Assembly: GCF_024623785.1 (NCBI RefSeq)
Contig: NZ_JANKBZ010000019.1
Span: 1-64,000, forward strand
Reading direction: 5' to 3'
From: Archangium lipolyticum
GTDB taxonomy: Bacteria > Myxococcota > Myxococcia > Myxococcales > Myxococcaceae
DNA: 64,000 nucleotides
Both the position numbers and the translations under genes were made by a program. Positions 47,874 through 58,000 of this stretch are shown here, piece after piece. Position 1 is the first letter of the stretch. Every line of letters starts with the position of its first letter. A model generated the notes under the pieces. It was given only the letters and a program-made list of their open reading frames with translations, did no database searches and was not told where the DNA came from.

Positions 47874-49889
47874 ATGCTCCGTTCCCGCCCCTGGCTCCCC
47901 CTCCTCGTGGCGTTCGTGCTCGTTGGTGGCTGCCGGTGTGACGCGCCGCCCGTGAGCGGGACACGTGGGGGCTTCCGGGTGGAGCAGACGGCGCTCGACT
48001 TCGGCCGGGTGCTCGAGGGGGACACGGCACGCCGCTCGGTGACGGTGGTGAGCACGGGCCGGGCTGGGGTGACGGTGTCCGCCTCGGTGAAGAGCGGGCC
48101 CTTCTCCCTGGCCGGGACCGAGGTGTCCGCTCCCGGTGTCGGCTCGGGCTCGCTGGAGGTGTTGTTTCCAGCGGGCACTGGTCTGGCGGAGGGCTCGCTG
48201 GTGCTGTCCGCGGGAGGCCACACGGAGGAGGTGGCCCTACGAGGCGAGGGCGTGCGGCCGTTGGCGTGCGTGCCCTCGGCGCCCTGCCGCGAGTCCCGCT
48301 TCGCGCTGGAGCCGGGCGTGTGCGTGGAGTCGGTGGCCCCGGACGATACGGCGTGCATTCCCGACAGCCGGTGCCAGGAGAAGGGCCGCTGCCAGTCCGG
48401 AGTGTGCGTGGGCTCGCCACGCTCGTGTGATGACGGCAATCCCTGCACCCGGGACGCGTGCGCACCGGACCTGGGCTGTGTGACGTCGCCCGTGGTGTGT
48501 CCCTCGTCGGGCAATCCCTGCCGCGTGGGGGTGTGTGACTCGAAGCAGGGCTGCACCGAGGTGGATGCCCAGGACTTCTCCGTCTGCGGCAAGGTGGACT
48601 GCGTCTCCGCCCGGCTGTGCGTCTCCGGCACCTGCCGGGAAGTGCCGACTCCCGAGGGCTTCCTCTGCGCGCCCGCCACTCCCTGCCAGGGCGAGGGCCA
48701 CTGCGGCGGCGGCAGATGCGTGCGTCCGGACGCGGGAGTGCTCGAGCCGGCCTTCTCCCAGGCAATCGGTGGCGAGCCCTCCGCCGAGCCCGGCGGGCCG
48801 GTGCTGCTCTCGCACGGCGGCGCCCTCTTCGCCTCGGTGTGTAGCGGTGATGCCGGTTGCCGGTTGGTGTCGTACACGGGCGATGGCTTCCTGCGCTTCG
48901 AGACACCCTACCCGGATGGTGCGGCGCGCACGCTGCTCGCCGTCTCGGACGCGGGCGTGGTGCTGCGCGAGCCGGGCGCCATCGAGTCCTATGCGTCCTC
49001 TGGGACGGGGGCCTCGTTGTGGCGCGTTCCTCTCAATGGCCTCGACACGCCGCTGGACGCGGGAGGACTCACCCCGTCCACGGGCGCGGGGCGTACCGCG
49101 CTCGGCCCCGAGGGGGAGGTGGTGTCGCTCGTGTCGTGGGCGCCGCCCGATGGGGGGATGGGGCAGGAGGCGACGCTCGTGGTGCTCGCTCCGGACGGAG
49201 GGGTGCTGCGCTCGGGGCTGGTGGAGGGCTTCGCGGGAAGCTCGCGGGTGGCGCTGGGCTCACGCGGAGAGGTGTTCCTCTTCGCCTCGGGGGGGCCGCT
49301 CGCGCGCGCCACTCCGGAAGATGGAGGGGCGGGCTTCCAGACCGTATCGCTGCTCGCGGAGGTGCCGGAGTCGGGGGCCTCGCTCGCCGTGGCGGGGGAG
49401 TGGCTCTTCGCGGGGACACGGGCCTTCGTGGGCGCGGACGGGGGGACGCCGGTGCTGGCGGACTGGGACGCGGGGACGCGGGTGACACGGCCGCTCGACG
49501 AGCCCGTGCTGCTGCTGGATGACACCGGGTATGCCTTCGCCCGGCTGGAGTCGGAGGGGCTCGTGCTGCGCGCGCTCGATGCCCGCGCGGGCGCGGTGCG
49601 CTGGGAGACGGCCGTGCTGCCGGAAGAGAGCCCGGGAGTGCTTCACGAGGCCGCGCTGGTCCAGGGCGGCGCGGTGAGCACGGTGACGAGCGTGCGGCTC
49701 GATGGAGGCACCCAATCACACGTGCAGGTGTTCGCCGGGGGCCAGCAACTCATGCAGTGCCCGCTGTCCGGCTCACCGCGTGTGGCCGGTGCCGCCTACA
49801 TGGGACGCTTCGTCTACGTCACGCTCGAGCGCGAGGGCACCTGGCGGCTGGAGGCGTTCGACCTCGGGTCGCGGCGCGAGCGCCCCTGA
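47874..49889 (+). CDS. Cys-rich lipoprotein with beta-propeller-like C-terminus
   Basis: 671 residues. Lipobox VGGC near 20. Residues 30-125 look like an immunoglobulin-like (ASH-type) domain. A Cys-rich part (about 130-285) holds units such as CDDGNPCTRDAC, a motif common in myxobacterial and metazoan extracellular proteins. The last 380 residues have repeated DGG and LALDPDG-style turns that suggest a WD40/PQQ-like propeller. It is probably surface-exposed on the outer membrane. ATG at 47874 chosen over an upstream GTG for its lipoprotein signal. Confidence 0.75.
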   Translation: MLRSRPWLPLLVAFVLVGGCRCDAPPVSGTRGGFRVEQTALDFGRVLEGDTARRSVTVVSTGRAGVTVSASVKSGPFSLAGTEVSAPGVGSGSLEVLFPAGTGLAEGSLVLSAGGHTEEVALRGEGVRPLACVPSAPCRESRFALEPGVCVESVAPDDTACIPDSRCQEKGRCQSGVCVGSPRSCDDGNPCTRDACAPDLGCVTSPVVCPSSGNPCRVGVCDSKQGCTEVDAQDFSVCGKVDCVSARLCVSGTCREVPTPEGFLCAPATPCQGEGHCGGGRCVRPDAGVLEPAFSQAIGGEPSAEPGGPVLLSHGGALFASVCSGDAGCRLVSYTGDGFLRFETPYPDGAARTLLAVSDAGVVLREPGAIESYASSGTGASLWRVPLNGLDTPLDAGGLTPSTGAGRTALGPEGEVVSLVSWAPPDGGMGQEATLVVLAPDGGVLRSGLVEGFAGSSRVALGSRGEVFLFASGGPLARATPEDGGAGFQTVSLLAEVPESGASLAVAGEWLFAGTRAFVGADGGTPVLADWDAGTRVTRPLDEPVLLLDDTGYAFARLESEGLVLRALDARAGAVRWETAVLPEESPGVLHEAALVQGGAVSTVTSVRLDGGTQSHVQVFAGGQQLMQCPLSGSPRVAGAAYMGRFVYVTLEREGTWRLEAFDLGSRRERP

Positions 49890-49899
49890 GGCCCGGTTC

Positions 49900-52800
49900 T
49901 CAGTTCTTCAGCTGCTCCAGGTCCTGCTGGTCCAACCACAGGTCCTCGAAGCGCACCTGCGGAGGCGTCTGGTGCAGCCGCAGCCCCTGTACCCGGCCGC
50001 TCGCCGCCGCGTGCACGCGGTGGTGGAAGAGCGGGATGGTGGGGCAGTCCTCGTAGACGAGCCGCTCCGCGAGCCGGTAGAGCTGCTTGCGCTGCTCCGG
50101 GTCGATGGTGACGCGCGCCTGCGTGGTGAGCCTGTCCAGCTCCTCGTTGCGGTAGCCCATCGAGTAGATCAGCTGCGCCTTCGAGTTGAGGTGGAAGAAG
50201 AGGAAGTTGTCCGGATCCGGGTAGTCGGCGATCCACCCCACCCGGAAGACCGGCAGCCGTCCCTCGCGCCGCCGCTCCCCGAACTCCTCCGCGCGCAGCT
50301 CCTGGTGCCTGAGCTCCACGAGCCCCGCCTCCACCAGGGGCCGGAACAGGACGGCATCCTCCTCCGAGGTGTCGCGTCCCACCGCGTGGTAGATGGTCAG
50401 TGGCAGCATCCGCACTCCGGCCTCGCGCAGCAGGCGTTCGGCCTGGCCGATGTCCAGGCGCGGCTCGGGCATCAACCCCTCGTCGTCCAGCAGCTCCGGG
50501 GGCGTCATCGAGCGGGCCACGCGCGCGCCCTTGTGGAAGTGGTCCACCAGCCCCTGGATGTCCATGCCCGCCCGGAGGGCCTTGCGGACCCGCACGTCGT
50601 TGTACGGCGCCTCCCGCAGGCTGAAGCCGAGGAACGACGTGGAGGGCGTGGTGCTGGCGACCACCTGTTGCCCGTCCCGCTCGAGCGTCTCCACGTGCCG
50701 GGCGAACAGGTGGGAGACGATGTCCACCGTCCCTTCCCGCAGCTCGGCCACGGCCTGCTCGCGCGACTCCAACAGGTGGAACTCGAGCCGATCCAGCAGG
50801 GGCTGTTCCTTGCGCCAGTAGGTGGGGTTGCGCTCGAGCGTGATGAGGCTCGAGTCGAAGCCCACCTGCCGGAAGGGGCCCGTGCCCACCGCCTGGCCGC
50901 CTGGACCCAGCCGGGCCACCGCCGCGCGAGGCAGGGTCATCAGCTGGAGGAAGAAGGCCTTGGGCTCCTCGAGCCGGATCTCCAGCGTGAGCTCGTCCAG
51001 CACCTCGATGCCGGTCACCTCGCGGGCCTGGCCCGCGGCGAACGCCTTGGCGCCCTCCACGTCCTCCAGCAGGCTCCTGTCCGGCGACTTCACCGTCGGA
51101 TCCAACATCCGCTCGAAGTGGCGCTTCACGTCGCGCGCGTTCAGCGGCATCCCATCGTGGAAGTTGACGCCCGGCCGCAGGTGGAAGCGGTAGCGGCATG
51201 CCGAGGGATCCGCCTCCCAGCGCTCGGCCAGGTCCGGCACCAGCACGCCATCGTCCATCCGCAACAGGCCCGAGAAGACACAGGCGCACATCTCCAGCAG
51301 CTGGTTCTCCACGGCGAAGAGCGGATCCAACCCGCCCTGCACCCGGACGAAGGCCGTCTGGTGGATGCCGACGTGGAGCGTGCCGCCCGGGTTCGGCGCT
51401 GGCAACCGGAAGCGGAACACCTCTCCATCCAGGCTGGCCGCCTCGTGCGCCAGCTGCTCCACCGAACGGCTCAGTCCGTCGCCGATCCGGATGACCTGGA
51501 GCGCGTCCTCGCGCACCCGCGCCACCTCCTCGCCGATGGCCGAGTCCCCGCGCATCAGCACGTCGTGCGCCGCGCGAATCTCCTCGATGGCCGTGCTCAG
51601 CCGCACCACCGCGTTGGACAGGTCGCGGCCCGTGCGCGCCTGGCCCTCCGCCTTGTGCGAGGCCTCCTGCGCCAGCTTGGCCATCTGCTGCGTCTGGTGC
51701 ACCAGCTCGCGCCCGTGCCCCGCCTGCTCGATGGCCGCCCGCGTCACGTCGTCCACGCGCCGTGCCACCCGGCGGCTGGCCTCCACCACCGTGGAGCCCT
51801 GGGCCTCCAGCCGCTTCGTCTCCGCCACCGTGGCCTCCACCGCCGTGAAGGTGCGCTGGGTGATGGTGCGGATCTCCATCAGCGCCTCGGCCGCCCGGTC
51901 TCCCAGGAGCACGCCCGTGCCGGCCTGCTCGCGGCCCTCCTTCACCAGCGAGACCGCCGTGTCCACCTCCCGGCGCACGCCGCCCACGATGGTGGCGATC
52001 TCCCGCGTGGAGCGCGCGGTGCGCTCGGCCAGGCTGCGGATTTCGTCCGCCACCACGCCGAAGGGCCGGCCCTGCTCGCCCGCCTGCGCGGCGATGATGG
52101 CGGCGTTGAGCGCCAGCAGGTTCGTCTGGTCGGCGATCTCCTGGATGACGTCCACGATGCGGCCGATCTGCGTGGAGCGTACGCCCAGCGAGTCCACCAG
52201 CTCCGCGGCCTTGCGGACCGTCTCCTCCACCCGGTACATGCCCTGGACGCAGTCGTTGACGAGTACCTCGCCGCGCTCGGCGGTGGCCGTCACCGCGTGC
52301 GCCAGCTGGTTCGTCTCCGAGGCGCGATGGCGCACGGCGTCGATGCCCGTCTGCACCATCTGAACGAAGGCCTCCGCCTCGCTGGCGAAGCGCGCCAGCT
52401 CGTCGCCCGAGGACGCGATGTGGTGCAGCCGCTCGCTCATGGCCTGCACCTGCTGCGTGGTGCGGTGCGAGAACTCGTCCAGCGCCAGCAGCGCCTCGGC
52501 CACCTGCCCCAGCCGCTCGGTCATCTCCACCAGCGAGCCGTTCGTCTCCTGGGCGAAGCTCTCCAGCTGCGACACGCGCTTGCCCGCGGCCTGGAGACTC
52601 TGGCCCATGCTGTCCACCGACTCCTGCGAGCGTTCCACCGCTCCGCCCTGGCGGCGCGCGGCATCCAGGAGCATGCGCACCTCCTCGGAGACCCCCTGGC
52701 AGGTGCGGTGCACGTTACCCGTCACCCGTTGCACCTGGGTGAGCGCGCGGCGCAGGGAGTACAGGAGCCGGCGCACGTCGCGCTGGTCCCCGATCCCCCC

Positions 52801-53067
52801 GGCACCCCCGTAGGACATGCTGGTGAGGTCACCTTCGGCGAGCCGGGTGAGCAGGCTGCTGCGGTCCTGCGCACGCTCCGCTACCCAGAGCATCCAGAAG
52901 CCGTAGCTCGTCAGCAGCAGCACCGCCGGCGAACCCGCGAGCAGCACCGTCCAGCCCACCCAGTCATTGGGGTGGCCAGTGAAGAAGTGCAGCAGTCCGC
53001 CGAGAACGAGGGCCAGCGTGAGCCCTCCGACGACCATGAAGGCGAAGAGATACTTTTTGGCGGCCAT
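49900..53067 (-). CDS. Chemoreceptor (MCP) fused to a C-terminal family 5 solute-binding protein
   Basis: 1055 residues. Two membrane helices (about 7-28 and 38-62) are separated by only about 10 residues, so there is no periplasmic sensor. A long coiled coil follows with the MCP signalling hairpin near 303-350 ([21 protein letters not shown], then [14 protein letters not shown]). From about 562 to the end is a complete SBP_bac_5 (DppA/OppA-like) domain with [36 protein letters not shown] and [14 protein letters not shown]. By simple topology the binding domain would be cytoplasmic, unlike normal periplasmic solute-binding proteins. No peptide transporter genes are adjacent. This architecture is unusual; the call of both parts is firm. 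Confidence 0.9.
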   Translation of the reverse strand: MAAKKYLFAFMVVGGLTLALVLGGLLHFFTGHPNDWVGWTVLLAGSPAVLLLTSYGFWMLWVAERAQDRSSLLTRLAEGDLTSMSYGGAGGIGDQRDVRRLLYSLRRALTQVQRVTGNVHRTCQGVSEEVRMLLDAARRQGGAVERSQESVDSMGQSLQAAGKRVSQLESFAQETNGSLVEMTERLGQVAEALLALDEFSHRTTQQVQAMSERLHHIASSGDELARFASEAEAFVQMVQTGIDAVRHRASETNQLAHAVTATAERGEVLVNDCVQGMYRVEETVRKAAELVDSLGVRSTQIGRIVDVIQEIADQTNLLALNAAIIAAQAGEQGRPFGVVADEIRSLAERTARSTREIATIVGGVRREVDTAVSLVKEGREQAGTGVLLGDRAAEALMEIRTITQRTFTAVEATVAETKRLEAQGSTVVEASRRVARRVDDVTRAAIEQAGHGRELVHQTQQMAKLAQEASHKAEGQARTGRDLSNAVVRLSTAIEEIRAAHDVLMRGDSAIGEEVARVREDALQVIRIGDGLSRSVEQLAHEAASLDGEVFRFRLPAPNPGGTLHVGIHQTAFVRVQGGLDPLFAVENQLLEMCACVFSGLLRMDDGVLVPDLAERWEADPSACRYRFHLRPGVNFHDGMPLNARDVKRHFERMLDPTVKSPDRSLLEDVEGAKAFAAGQAREVTGIEVLDELTLEIRLEEPKAFFLQLMTLPRAAVARLGPGGQAVGTGPFRQVGFDSSLITLERNPTYWRKEQPLLDRLEFHLLESREQAVAELREGTVDIVSHLFARHVETLERDGQQVVASTTPSTSFLGFSLREAPYNDVRVRKALRAGMDIQGLVDHFHKGARVARSMTPPELLDDEGLMPEPRLDIGQAERLLREAGVRMLPLTIYHAVGRDTSEEDAVLFRPLVEAGLVELRHQELRAEEFGERRREGRLPVFRVGWIADYPDPDNFLFFHLNSKAQLIYSMGYRNEELDRLTTQARVTIDPEQRKQLYRLAERLVYEDCPTIPLFHHRVHAAASGRVQGLRLHQTPPQVRFEDLWLDQQDLEQLKN

Positions 53068-53072
53068 GTGTG

Positions 53073-53089
53073 TACGGTTTCGTACCGTA
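53073..53089. promoter_or_regulatory. Palindrome at the start of the chemoreceptor fusion gene
   Basis: TACGGT and ACCGTA form a perfect 6-bp inverted repeat with a 5-nt centre, 6 nt upstream of the ATG on the minus strand and between the two divergent genes. It could be an operator. No Shine-Dalgarno sequence is visible for the fusion gene here. Confidence 0.3.
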
Positions 53090-53134
53090 GCCTGCATTCT
53101 CGCTCGGGTCCTCAATTCGGCACAGACTGGGGGG

Positions 53135-54157
53135 GTGCTCGCGCTCGCCCCCTTGCTCCTGCTCGCTCTTCCCGCGGGGGGAGTGCCATCCGCCCCCTCC
53201 CCGGTGGAGAGCGCCCGCTTCGTCTTCGCGTGGAGGGGGATCCCCGTGGGGACCGTTAGCCTCTCCCTCGACTCCCAGGCAGGACGTTTCACCTACACCT
53301 CTCGCCACCTGCACACCCGAGGGGAGCACGTCGGGGAGCGCGTACGGGAGGTCTCCTTGGAAGTGCAACCGGGGGGCACGGTGGTGGGGCGCACGAGTGT
53401 TCCGCAGGCCCTGTGGTTGTGGCGAGGCCCCCCTGTCCTCGGGTGCGTGACGGGGCGGGAGGAGCTCTCTGGCCGCGAGGGGCCGCACTGCGTCACCGCC
53501 ATCCGGGGCGCCCAGGTGGAGGGCACATTGCTCGGCCAGCCCTTTACCGCGCGCCATGACGAGCACGGACGGATGGTGGCGCTGGAGGTGGGGCAGTCAC
53601 GCTTCACCGCCGTGCCACCAGGACAGCGGTTGAAACCTCCGCCGGAGCTCTTCGCGGACGGCCTGCCCGTGGAGGGGGAGTCCGGTCCGCTCGCCTTCTC
53701 GCCCGCGTGGCCTGTCGCGCCGCGCCCGGGGTGGCTGACGGCCTGGCGGGCGGTGGAGGCGCGGGCGCTCGCGGCGGAGGTGCACGCGGCCTTTCCGGAG
53801 AAGGGTCCGGGCGCCGCGGACTTCCACGAGGAGGGTGAGGGCGAGGCAGGCGGGTGCCTGGCGCATGCGTCGCGCTTCGCGGCCCAGGCGGCGGCGCGCG
53901 GGCAGCGGGTGGCGCTGGTGCACGGGTTGCTCGTCGTGGATGGCGGCCCCGCACGGCCTCATGCCTGGGTGCGCGTGGGCCTGGTGGGGGGCGGCACGTT
54001 GGACCTGGATCCCACTTCGTTGGATCCCGTCACTTCCGAGACGCACCTGCCGCTCGCGGTGGCTCGGCCGGGGGCTCCCTCGGTGGAGGCCGGGGAGCGG
54101 TGGCTGGCGCTGCTGCGCGGCGAGCACCGCGTGGTGCGCCTCAGTCGAAGGGAATGA
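53135..54157 (+). CDS. Exported transglutaminase-like protein
   Basis: About 340 residues with an N-terminal signal ([10 protein letters not shown]). The C-terminal half has a transglutaminase-like Cys-His-Asp arrangement: C241 in [11 protein letters not shown]276 in PHAWVRV and D290/D292 in LDLDPTSLD. Such domains act as proteases, cross-linkers or peptide amidases in the envelope. The N-terminal 200 residues are beta-rich. I place the start at the GTG at 53135 after a G-rich run; an ATG at 53066 would overlap the neighbouring start codon. The 3' end overlaps astA by 17 nt on the other strand. Confidence 0.65.
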   Translation: MLALAPLLLLALPAGGVPSAPSPVESARFVFAWRGIPVGTVSLSLDSQAGRFTYTSRHLHTRGEHVGERVREVSLEVQPGGTVVGRTSVPQALWLWRGPPVLGCVTGREELSGREGPHCVTAIRGAQVEGTLLGQPFTARHDEHGRMVALEVGQSRFTAVPPGQRLKPPPELFADGLPVEGESGPLAFSPAWPVAPRPGWLTAWRAVEARALAAEVHAAFPEKGPGAADFHEEGEGEAGGCLAHASRFAAQAAARGQRVALVHGLLVVDGGPARPHAWVRVGLVGGGTLDLDPTSLDPVTSETHLPLAVARPGAPSVEAGERWLALLRGEHRVVRLSRRE

Positions 54158-55166
54158 CGGACAGCTTCGCGCCCGCGGGCGCGTCCAGCAGCTCCTTGGC
54201 CCGCGCCGGGAGGTACGCGTTCTTGTCGTCCAACCGGGCCGTGGTGCGCACCGCGCGGAAGCGGTTTCGCCCCGACTCGCGCTCGAAGGAGACGAGCACG
54301 TCGTCTCCCTCCATCTCGAAGTCCTGCTCGGCCAGCTTCACCGAGCGGTAGCGGCGCACCAGGGTGATGTCCGCGAGGTTGGCCTCGAAGTGGGGGCCGC
54401 CGTCGAACGGATCGATCCGCTCCACGTAGCGGAACCCCACGCGCTCCAACATCCGCTGCACGCCCTGGGTGTTGGGGCCCACCTCGCCGAGCACCTTCTG
54501 CACGCGGTCCGGGAAGAGCGACGCGTAGATGTCCGAGGAGGGGAAGAGCTCCTTGATGAACTCCTTGTTCTGCCGGCTGAGGCGGTCCGCCTCCTGATAG
54601 GTGAGGCCGGTGAACTTCTTGCCGCACGCCTCCCAGAGGAGGCTGCGCCCATCCGGCAGCAGCGGCGGCAGCAGCTCGGCCAGCACGCGCGGGCGGAAGA
54701 TGCGCCGGTGCATGGCCATGAAGAGGAAGCGCACGTAGGACAGCTGCTTGCCGGGCTTGTCCGGCGTGGCGCGGTAGGGCGGGTCCACCACCAGGCCGCC
54801 AATCTCCGTGGGGCCCTCGTAGTTGTAGCCGATGGAGAGCACCTTGTGCCGGAAGTGCCGGCCGATGCTGGCCGAGTAGTGCTCGCGCTCGGACACGTCG
54901 TAGTAGATGTGCGGCGACTCGTAGGTGCCGTGCTGCGCGATGATCATCGACGTGCCGATGATGAGCTCGTTGCGCACGTCTTCCAGGACGAAGAGGTACT
55001 CGCGCTCGAAGGGGTTCTTCACCTTGCCCGCGAAGCTCTTCACGGACTTGTCGATGATGGCCTCGAGCGTCTCCTCGTTGTTGGGCAGGTTGACGGTGTT
55101 GAGCACCGCGGCGAGCCGCTTCAGGCCGGGCAGGTCGGTCTTCTGGACATCGCGCAGGACGAGCAT
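54141..55166 (-). CDS. astA: Arginine N-succinyltransferase
   Basis: 341 residues, full length for AstA, the first enzyme of the arginine succinyltransferase (AST) catabolic pathway, which transfers succinyl from succinyl-CoA to arginine. Conserved blocks include VLRDVQKTDLPGLKRLA at the start, IGYNYEGPTEIGGLVVDPPYR, LLWEACGKKFTGLTYQEADRLS and GFRYVERIDPFDGGPHFEA. The other ast genes are not adjacent. Convergent with, and overlapping, the transglutaminase-like gene. ATG at 55166. Confidence 0.92.
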   Translation of the reverse strand: MLVLRDVQKTDLPGLKRLAAVLNTVNLPNNEETLEAIIDKSVKSFAGKVKNPFEREYLFVLEDVRNELIIGTSMIIAQHGTYESPHIYYDVSEREHYSASIGRHFRHKVLSIGYNYEGPTEIGGLVVDPPYRATPDKPGKQLSYVRFLFMAMHRRIFRPRVLAELLPPLLPDGRSLLWEACGKKFTGLTYQEADRLSRQNKEFIKELFPSSDIYASLFPDRVQKVLGEVGPNTQGVQRMLERVGFRYVERIDPFDGGPHFEANLADITLVRRYRSVKLAEQDFEMEGDDVLVSFERESGRNRFRAVRTTARLDDKNAYLPARAKELLDAPAGAKLSVIPFD

Positions 55167-55474
55167 GGGAGCACCCGGGTGTCTCCTCGCATGGAGGCAC
55201 CACAGAGGGAGCGCACCATACACCAGCCCAGCATCCCGTCAGCCGCCTGGATGTCCTCCTGTGTCGACGCGCCGCGTTGGCCCCGGCTCGCCCGGCTGGC
55301 CGCCGGGTTCGTGACGGCGGTGTGTCTCTGAAAAGACAATCTCCAGGAGGCAGACGCCCTCCTGGACGCCTGCTCTGCTGTCAAGGCAAAAGAAATAACA
55401 GTCGCTTGAAATAAAGGAGGAACGTGGGACCGTAGGCCCTCGCCGTCGGGTGCAAAACATTAGCGAGGGAGCCC
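55167..55474. other. 308-nt intergenic region with two hairpins
   Basis: The space between divergent astA and the polysaccharide lyase gene has no gene I can support. It holds a perfect 9-bp hairpin (TCCAGGAGG, 55342-55350, with CCTCCTGGA, 55358-55366, 7-nt loop), an AT-rich stretch at 55381-55420 likely to contain the lyase promoter, and a second stem just before the lyase start. Confidence 0.6.
55437..55469 (+). promoter_or_regulatory. Stem that overlaps the lyase ribosome binding site
   Basis: CCCTCGC (55437-55443) can pair with GCGAGGG (55463-55469), whose bases are part of the only Shine-Dalgarno candidate for the TTG start at 55475. Pairing would block translation. This is a possible RNA-level switch, inferred from pairing alone; it matches no riboswitch class I know. 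Confidence 0.3.
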
Positions 55475-56410
55475 TTGAGAGAACTCCTGGTTTCACTTCT
55501 CGCCGTGCTGATGCCGGGCCTGTCGTGGGCCGGAGTCGTCTGGAAGGGCGACTTCGAGACGGGAAACCTCGGCCAGTACTCGAGCGTCCAGCAGGTGAGC
55601 ACCGACCGGCTCCAGGTGGTGCAGTCTCCGGCGTTCCAGGGGCGTTACGCGCTCAAGGCCACGGTGCGGCAGGGGGATGACCCCATCAACTCCAGCGGCA
55701 ACCGCAACGAGCTCATCTACAAGGGCCGTGAGCAGGAGGGCTCGGAGTACTACTACCGCTGGCAGGTGATGTTCGCGCCGGACTACCCCAGCGTGAAGAC
55801 GTGGCAGGTCTTCACCCAGTGGCACCACAACGGCTGTTGCGGCTCTCCCCCGGTGGAGTTCTTCGTCTACGGTGAGGAGCTCCGCCTCACGCTCACCGAC
55901 AGCGTTACCCCCTGGACGACGAAGCTGGATCGCGGCGTCTGGCACGACTTCATCTTCCACGTGAAGTGGTCGCCGGATCCGAGCGTGGGCTTCGTCGAGC
56001 TGTGGCACAACGGCCGGCGGGTGCTGCCCCGGTACATGCACGCGACGATGTACGCGGGCGATGGCATCTACCTGAAGCTGGGGCTCTACCGCAGCGACAC
56101 CGTGCAGCAGGTGGGGGTCGTGTACCATGACGGTTTCGTGCAGGCGACGCGGCTGGACGATGTGCTGCCGCCCGCTCCCGCGCCCGCACCCGACGCGGGC
56201 ACTCCAACTCCGGCGCCGGACGCGGGCACTTCGCCTGGAGATGAAGAGCCGCCCCCCGTCGTCCCCACCTCTCCGTGGCCTGACAGCCCCACCCCTTCGA
56301 CCTTCCCCGATGATCCCCCGCACGCCGGCTGCTCGAGCGCGGGCGGAACGCTCTGGGCGGTGGCGCTGCTGGGGCTTGGTGGCCTGCTGCGGCGCATGCG
56401 GCGCCGGTAG
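55475..56410 (+). CDS. Secreted polysaccharide lyase-like protein with MYXO-CTERM tail
   Basis: 311 residues. Signal peptide ends at SWA (19). The catalytic-type domain (about 20-230) resembles PL20/heparin-lyase-like beta-jelly-roll proteins, with FETGNLGQYSS near the start, YYYRWQVMFAPDYPS, FTQWHHNGCCG and LELWHNG-type segments. A Pro/Asp-rich linker (232-285) leads to the MYXO-CTERM element: Cys motif AGCSSAG, a hydrophobic helix and a terminal RRMRRR. This tail anchors or sorts proteins to the myxobacterial surface. The start must be the TTG at 55475, because the next ATG removes most of the signal peptide. Confidence 0.8.
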   Translation: MRELLVSLLAVLMPGLSWAGVVWKGDFETGNLGQYSSVQQVSTDRLQVVQSPAFQGRYALKATVRQGDDPINSSGNRNELIYKGREQEGSEYYYRWQVMFAPDYPSVKTWQVFTQWHHNGCCGSPPVEFFVYGEELRLTLTDSVTPWTTKLDRGVWHDFIFHVKWSPDPSVGFVELWHNGRRVLPRYMHATMYAGDGIYLKLGLYRSDTVQQVGVVYHDGFVQATRLDDVLPPAPAPAPDAGTPTPAPDAGTSPGDEEPPPVVPTSPWPDSPTPSTFPDDPPHAGCSSAGGTLWAVALLGLGGLLRRMRRR

Positions 56411-56488
56411 TCCCCCGGTAATCGACGCTACCCGTCGCGCGGGGGGCCGTCGTATGAGGGGCGCGGACCCCCAAGAGGAGACACCGAG

Positions 56489-58000
56489 ATGAGCGACGCG
56501 CGCGAAGGGGCGGTGCCCCACCTGAGCCCCGAGGAGTTCCGGCGCCTGGGCCACCGGATGGTGGATTGGATCGCCGACTACTGGTCCCGGCTGGAGTCCT
56601 TCCCGGTGCGCTCGGCGGTGGCGCCGGGCGAGGTGATGGCGAAGCTCCCCGAGCACCCACCCGAGGAGGGGCTGGGCGGTGAGGCGGGTTGGGAGTCCGT
56701 CTTCCGCGACCTGGAGAACGTGGTGCTGCCCGGCGTCACGCATTGGCAGTCACCCTCCTTCTTCGCCTACTTCCCCGCGAATGCCTCCGGGCCCGCGGTG
56801 CTCGGCGAGCTGCTGTCCGCCGGCCTGGGCGTGCAGGGCATGCTCTGGTCCACCAGCCCCGCCGCCACCGAGATGGAGACGCGCGTGCTGGACTGGCTGG
56901 CCGAGCTGACGGCGTTGCCGGCCTCCTTCCGCTCGGACTCTGGCACTGGCGGTGGCGTCATCCAGGGGACGGCGAGCGAGGCCACCCTGGTGGCCATGGT
57001 GGCGGCGCGCGAGCGGGTGCGCGCCAGGCTCGGCCGGGAGGCGGAGCTGGTGGCCTACACCTCCACGCAGGCGCACTCGTCCGTGCTGAAGGCGGCCATG
57101 CTGTGCGGCGTGGTGCGTGGCGTGTCGGACGGCGTGCACCTGCGCTCGCTGGGAACGGATGAGCGGTACGCGCTGAGCCCGGAGCTGCTGGAGAAGGCCA
57201 TCCGCGAGGACCTGTCCGCGGGCCGCCAGCCCTTCTTCGTGTGCGCGTCGCTGGGCACCACCTCCTCGGGGGCCATGGATCCGCTGCCCGCCCTCCGAGG
57301 GGTGCTGGAGCGGACGGGCTTCACCGGCGCGGGCGGCTGGCTGCACGTGGACGCGGCCTGGGCGGGCTCCGCGCTCGTCTGCCCCGAGCACCGCGACATG
57401 CTGCGGGGGCTGGAGGACGTGGACTCCTTCGCCTTCAACCCGCACAAGTGGCTGCTCACCAACTTCGACTGCAACGCCTTCTACACGCGCGACCGCAAGT
57501 CCCTGCTGGACGCGCTGAGCGTCATGCCGGAGTACCTGCGCAACGCGGCCACCGCGAGCGGCGCGGTCATCGACTACCGCGACTGGCAGGTTCCGCTGGG
57601 CCGCCGCTTCCGCGCGCTGAAGCTGTGGTTCGTGCTGCGCCACTATGGCGCGAAGGGGCTGCGGTCCTACATCCGCCAGCACGTGCGGCAGGCGGAGCTG
57701 TTCGCCTCCTGGGTGGAGGCGGACACACGCTTCGAGCTGGCCGTGCCGCGCTCGCTGGCCCTGGTGTGCTTCCGGCTGCGTCCCAGGCCGGGCGAGGAGC
57801 CCGCGGCCACGGACGCGCGCAACCGCCAGCTGCTGGAGCGGCTGAATGCGAGCGGGAAGGCCTTCCTCACGCACACGGTGCTGCCCGGGGTGGATGGCGC
57901 GCCCGCGCGTTACGTGCTGCGCATGGCCATCGGCTCGCCGCGCACCGAGGAGCGGCACGTGCGCGCCGTCTGGGAGCAGCTCGTGGCGCTCACTGATTGA
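56489..58000 (+). CDS. Group II PLP-dependent aromatic/amino-acid decarboxylase
   Basis: 503 residues, full length for the family. The PLP lysine is K320 in FNPHKWL, with the PLP-contact Asp in HVDAAWAGSA and the stacking His in STQAHSS. These enzymes decarboxylate aromatic amino acids or related substrates to amines; WIADYW near the N-terminus fits the aromatic L-amino-acid decarboxylase branch. Strong ribosome binding site AAGAGGAG. Its stop overlaps the 3' end of the next, convergent gene by 11 nt. Confidence 0.92.
   Translation: MSDAREGAVPHLSPEEFRRLGHRMVDWIADYWSRLESFPVRSAVAPGEVMAKLPEHPPEEGLGGEAGWESVFRDLENVVLPGVTHWQSPSFFAYFPANASGPAVLGELLSAGLGVQGMLWSTSPAATEMETRVLDWLAELTALPASFRSDSGTGGGVIQGTASEATLVAMVAARERVRARLGREAELVAYTSTQAHSSVLKAAMLCGVVRGVSDGVHLRSLGTDERYALSPELLEKAIREDLSAGRQPFFVCASLGTTSSGAMDPLPALRGVLERTGFTGAGGWLHVDAAWAGSALVCPEHRDMLRGLEDVDSFAFNPHKWLLTNFDCNAFYTRDRKSLLDALSVMPEYLRNAATASGAVIDYRDWQVPLGRRFRALKLWFVLRHYGAKGLRSYIRQHVRQAELFASWVEADTRFELAVPRSLALVCFRLRPRPGEEPAATDARNRQLLERLNASGKAFLTHTVLPGVDGAPARYVLRMAIGSPRTEERHVRAVWEQLVALTD

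Noticed and set aside
55421-55474. Possible cyclic-di-GMP (GEMM) riboswitch before the lyase
   Set aside because: The conserved GEMM core and tetraloop-receptor elements are not present; only a simple stem is seen.
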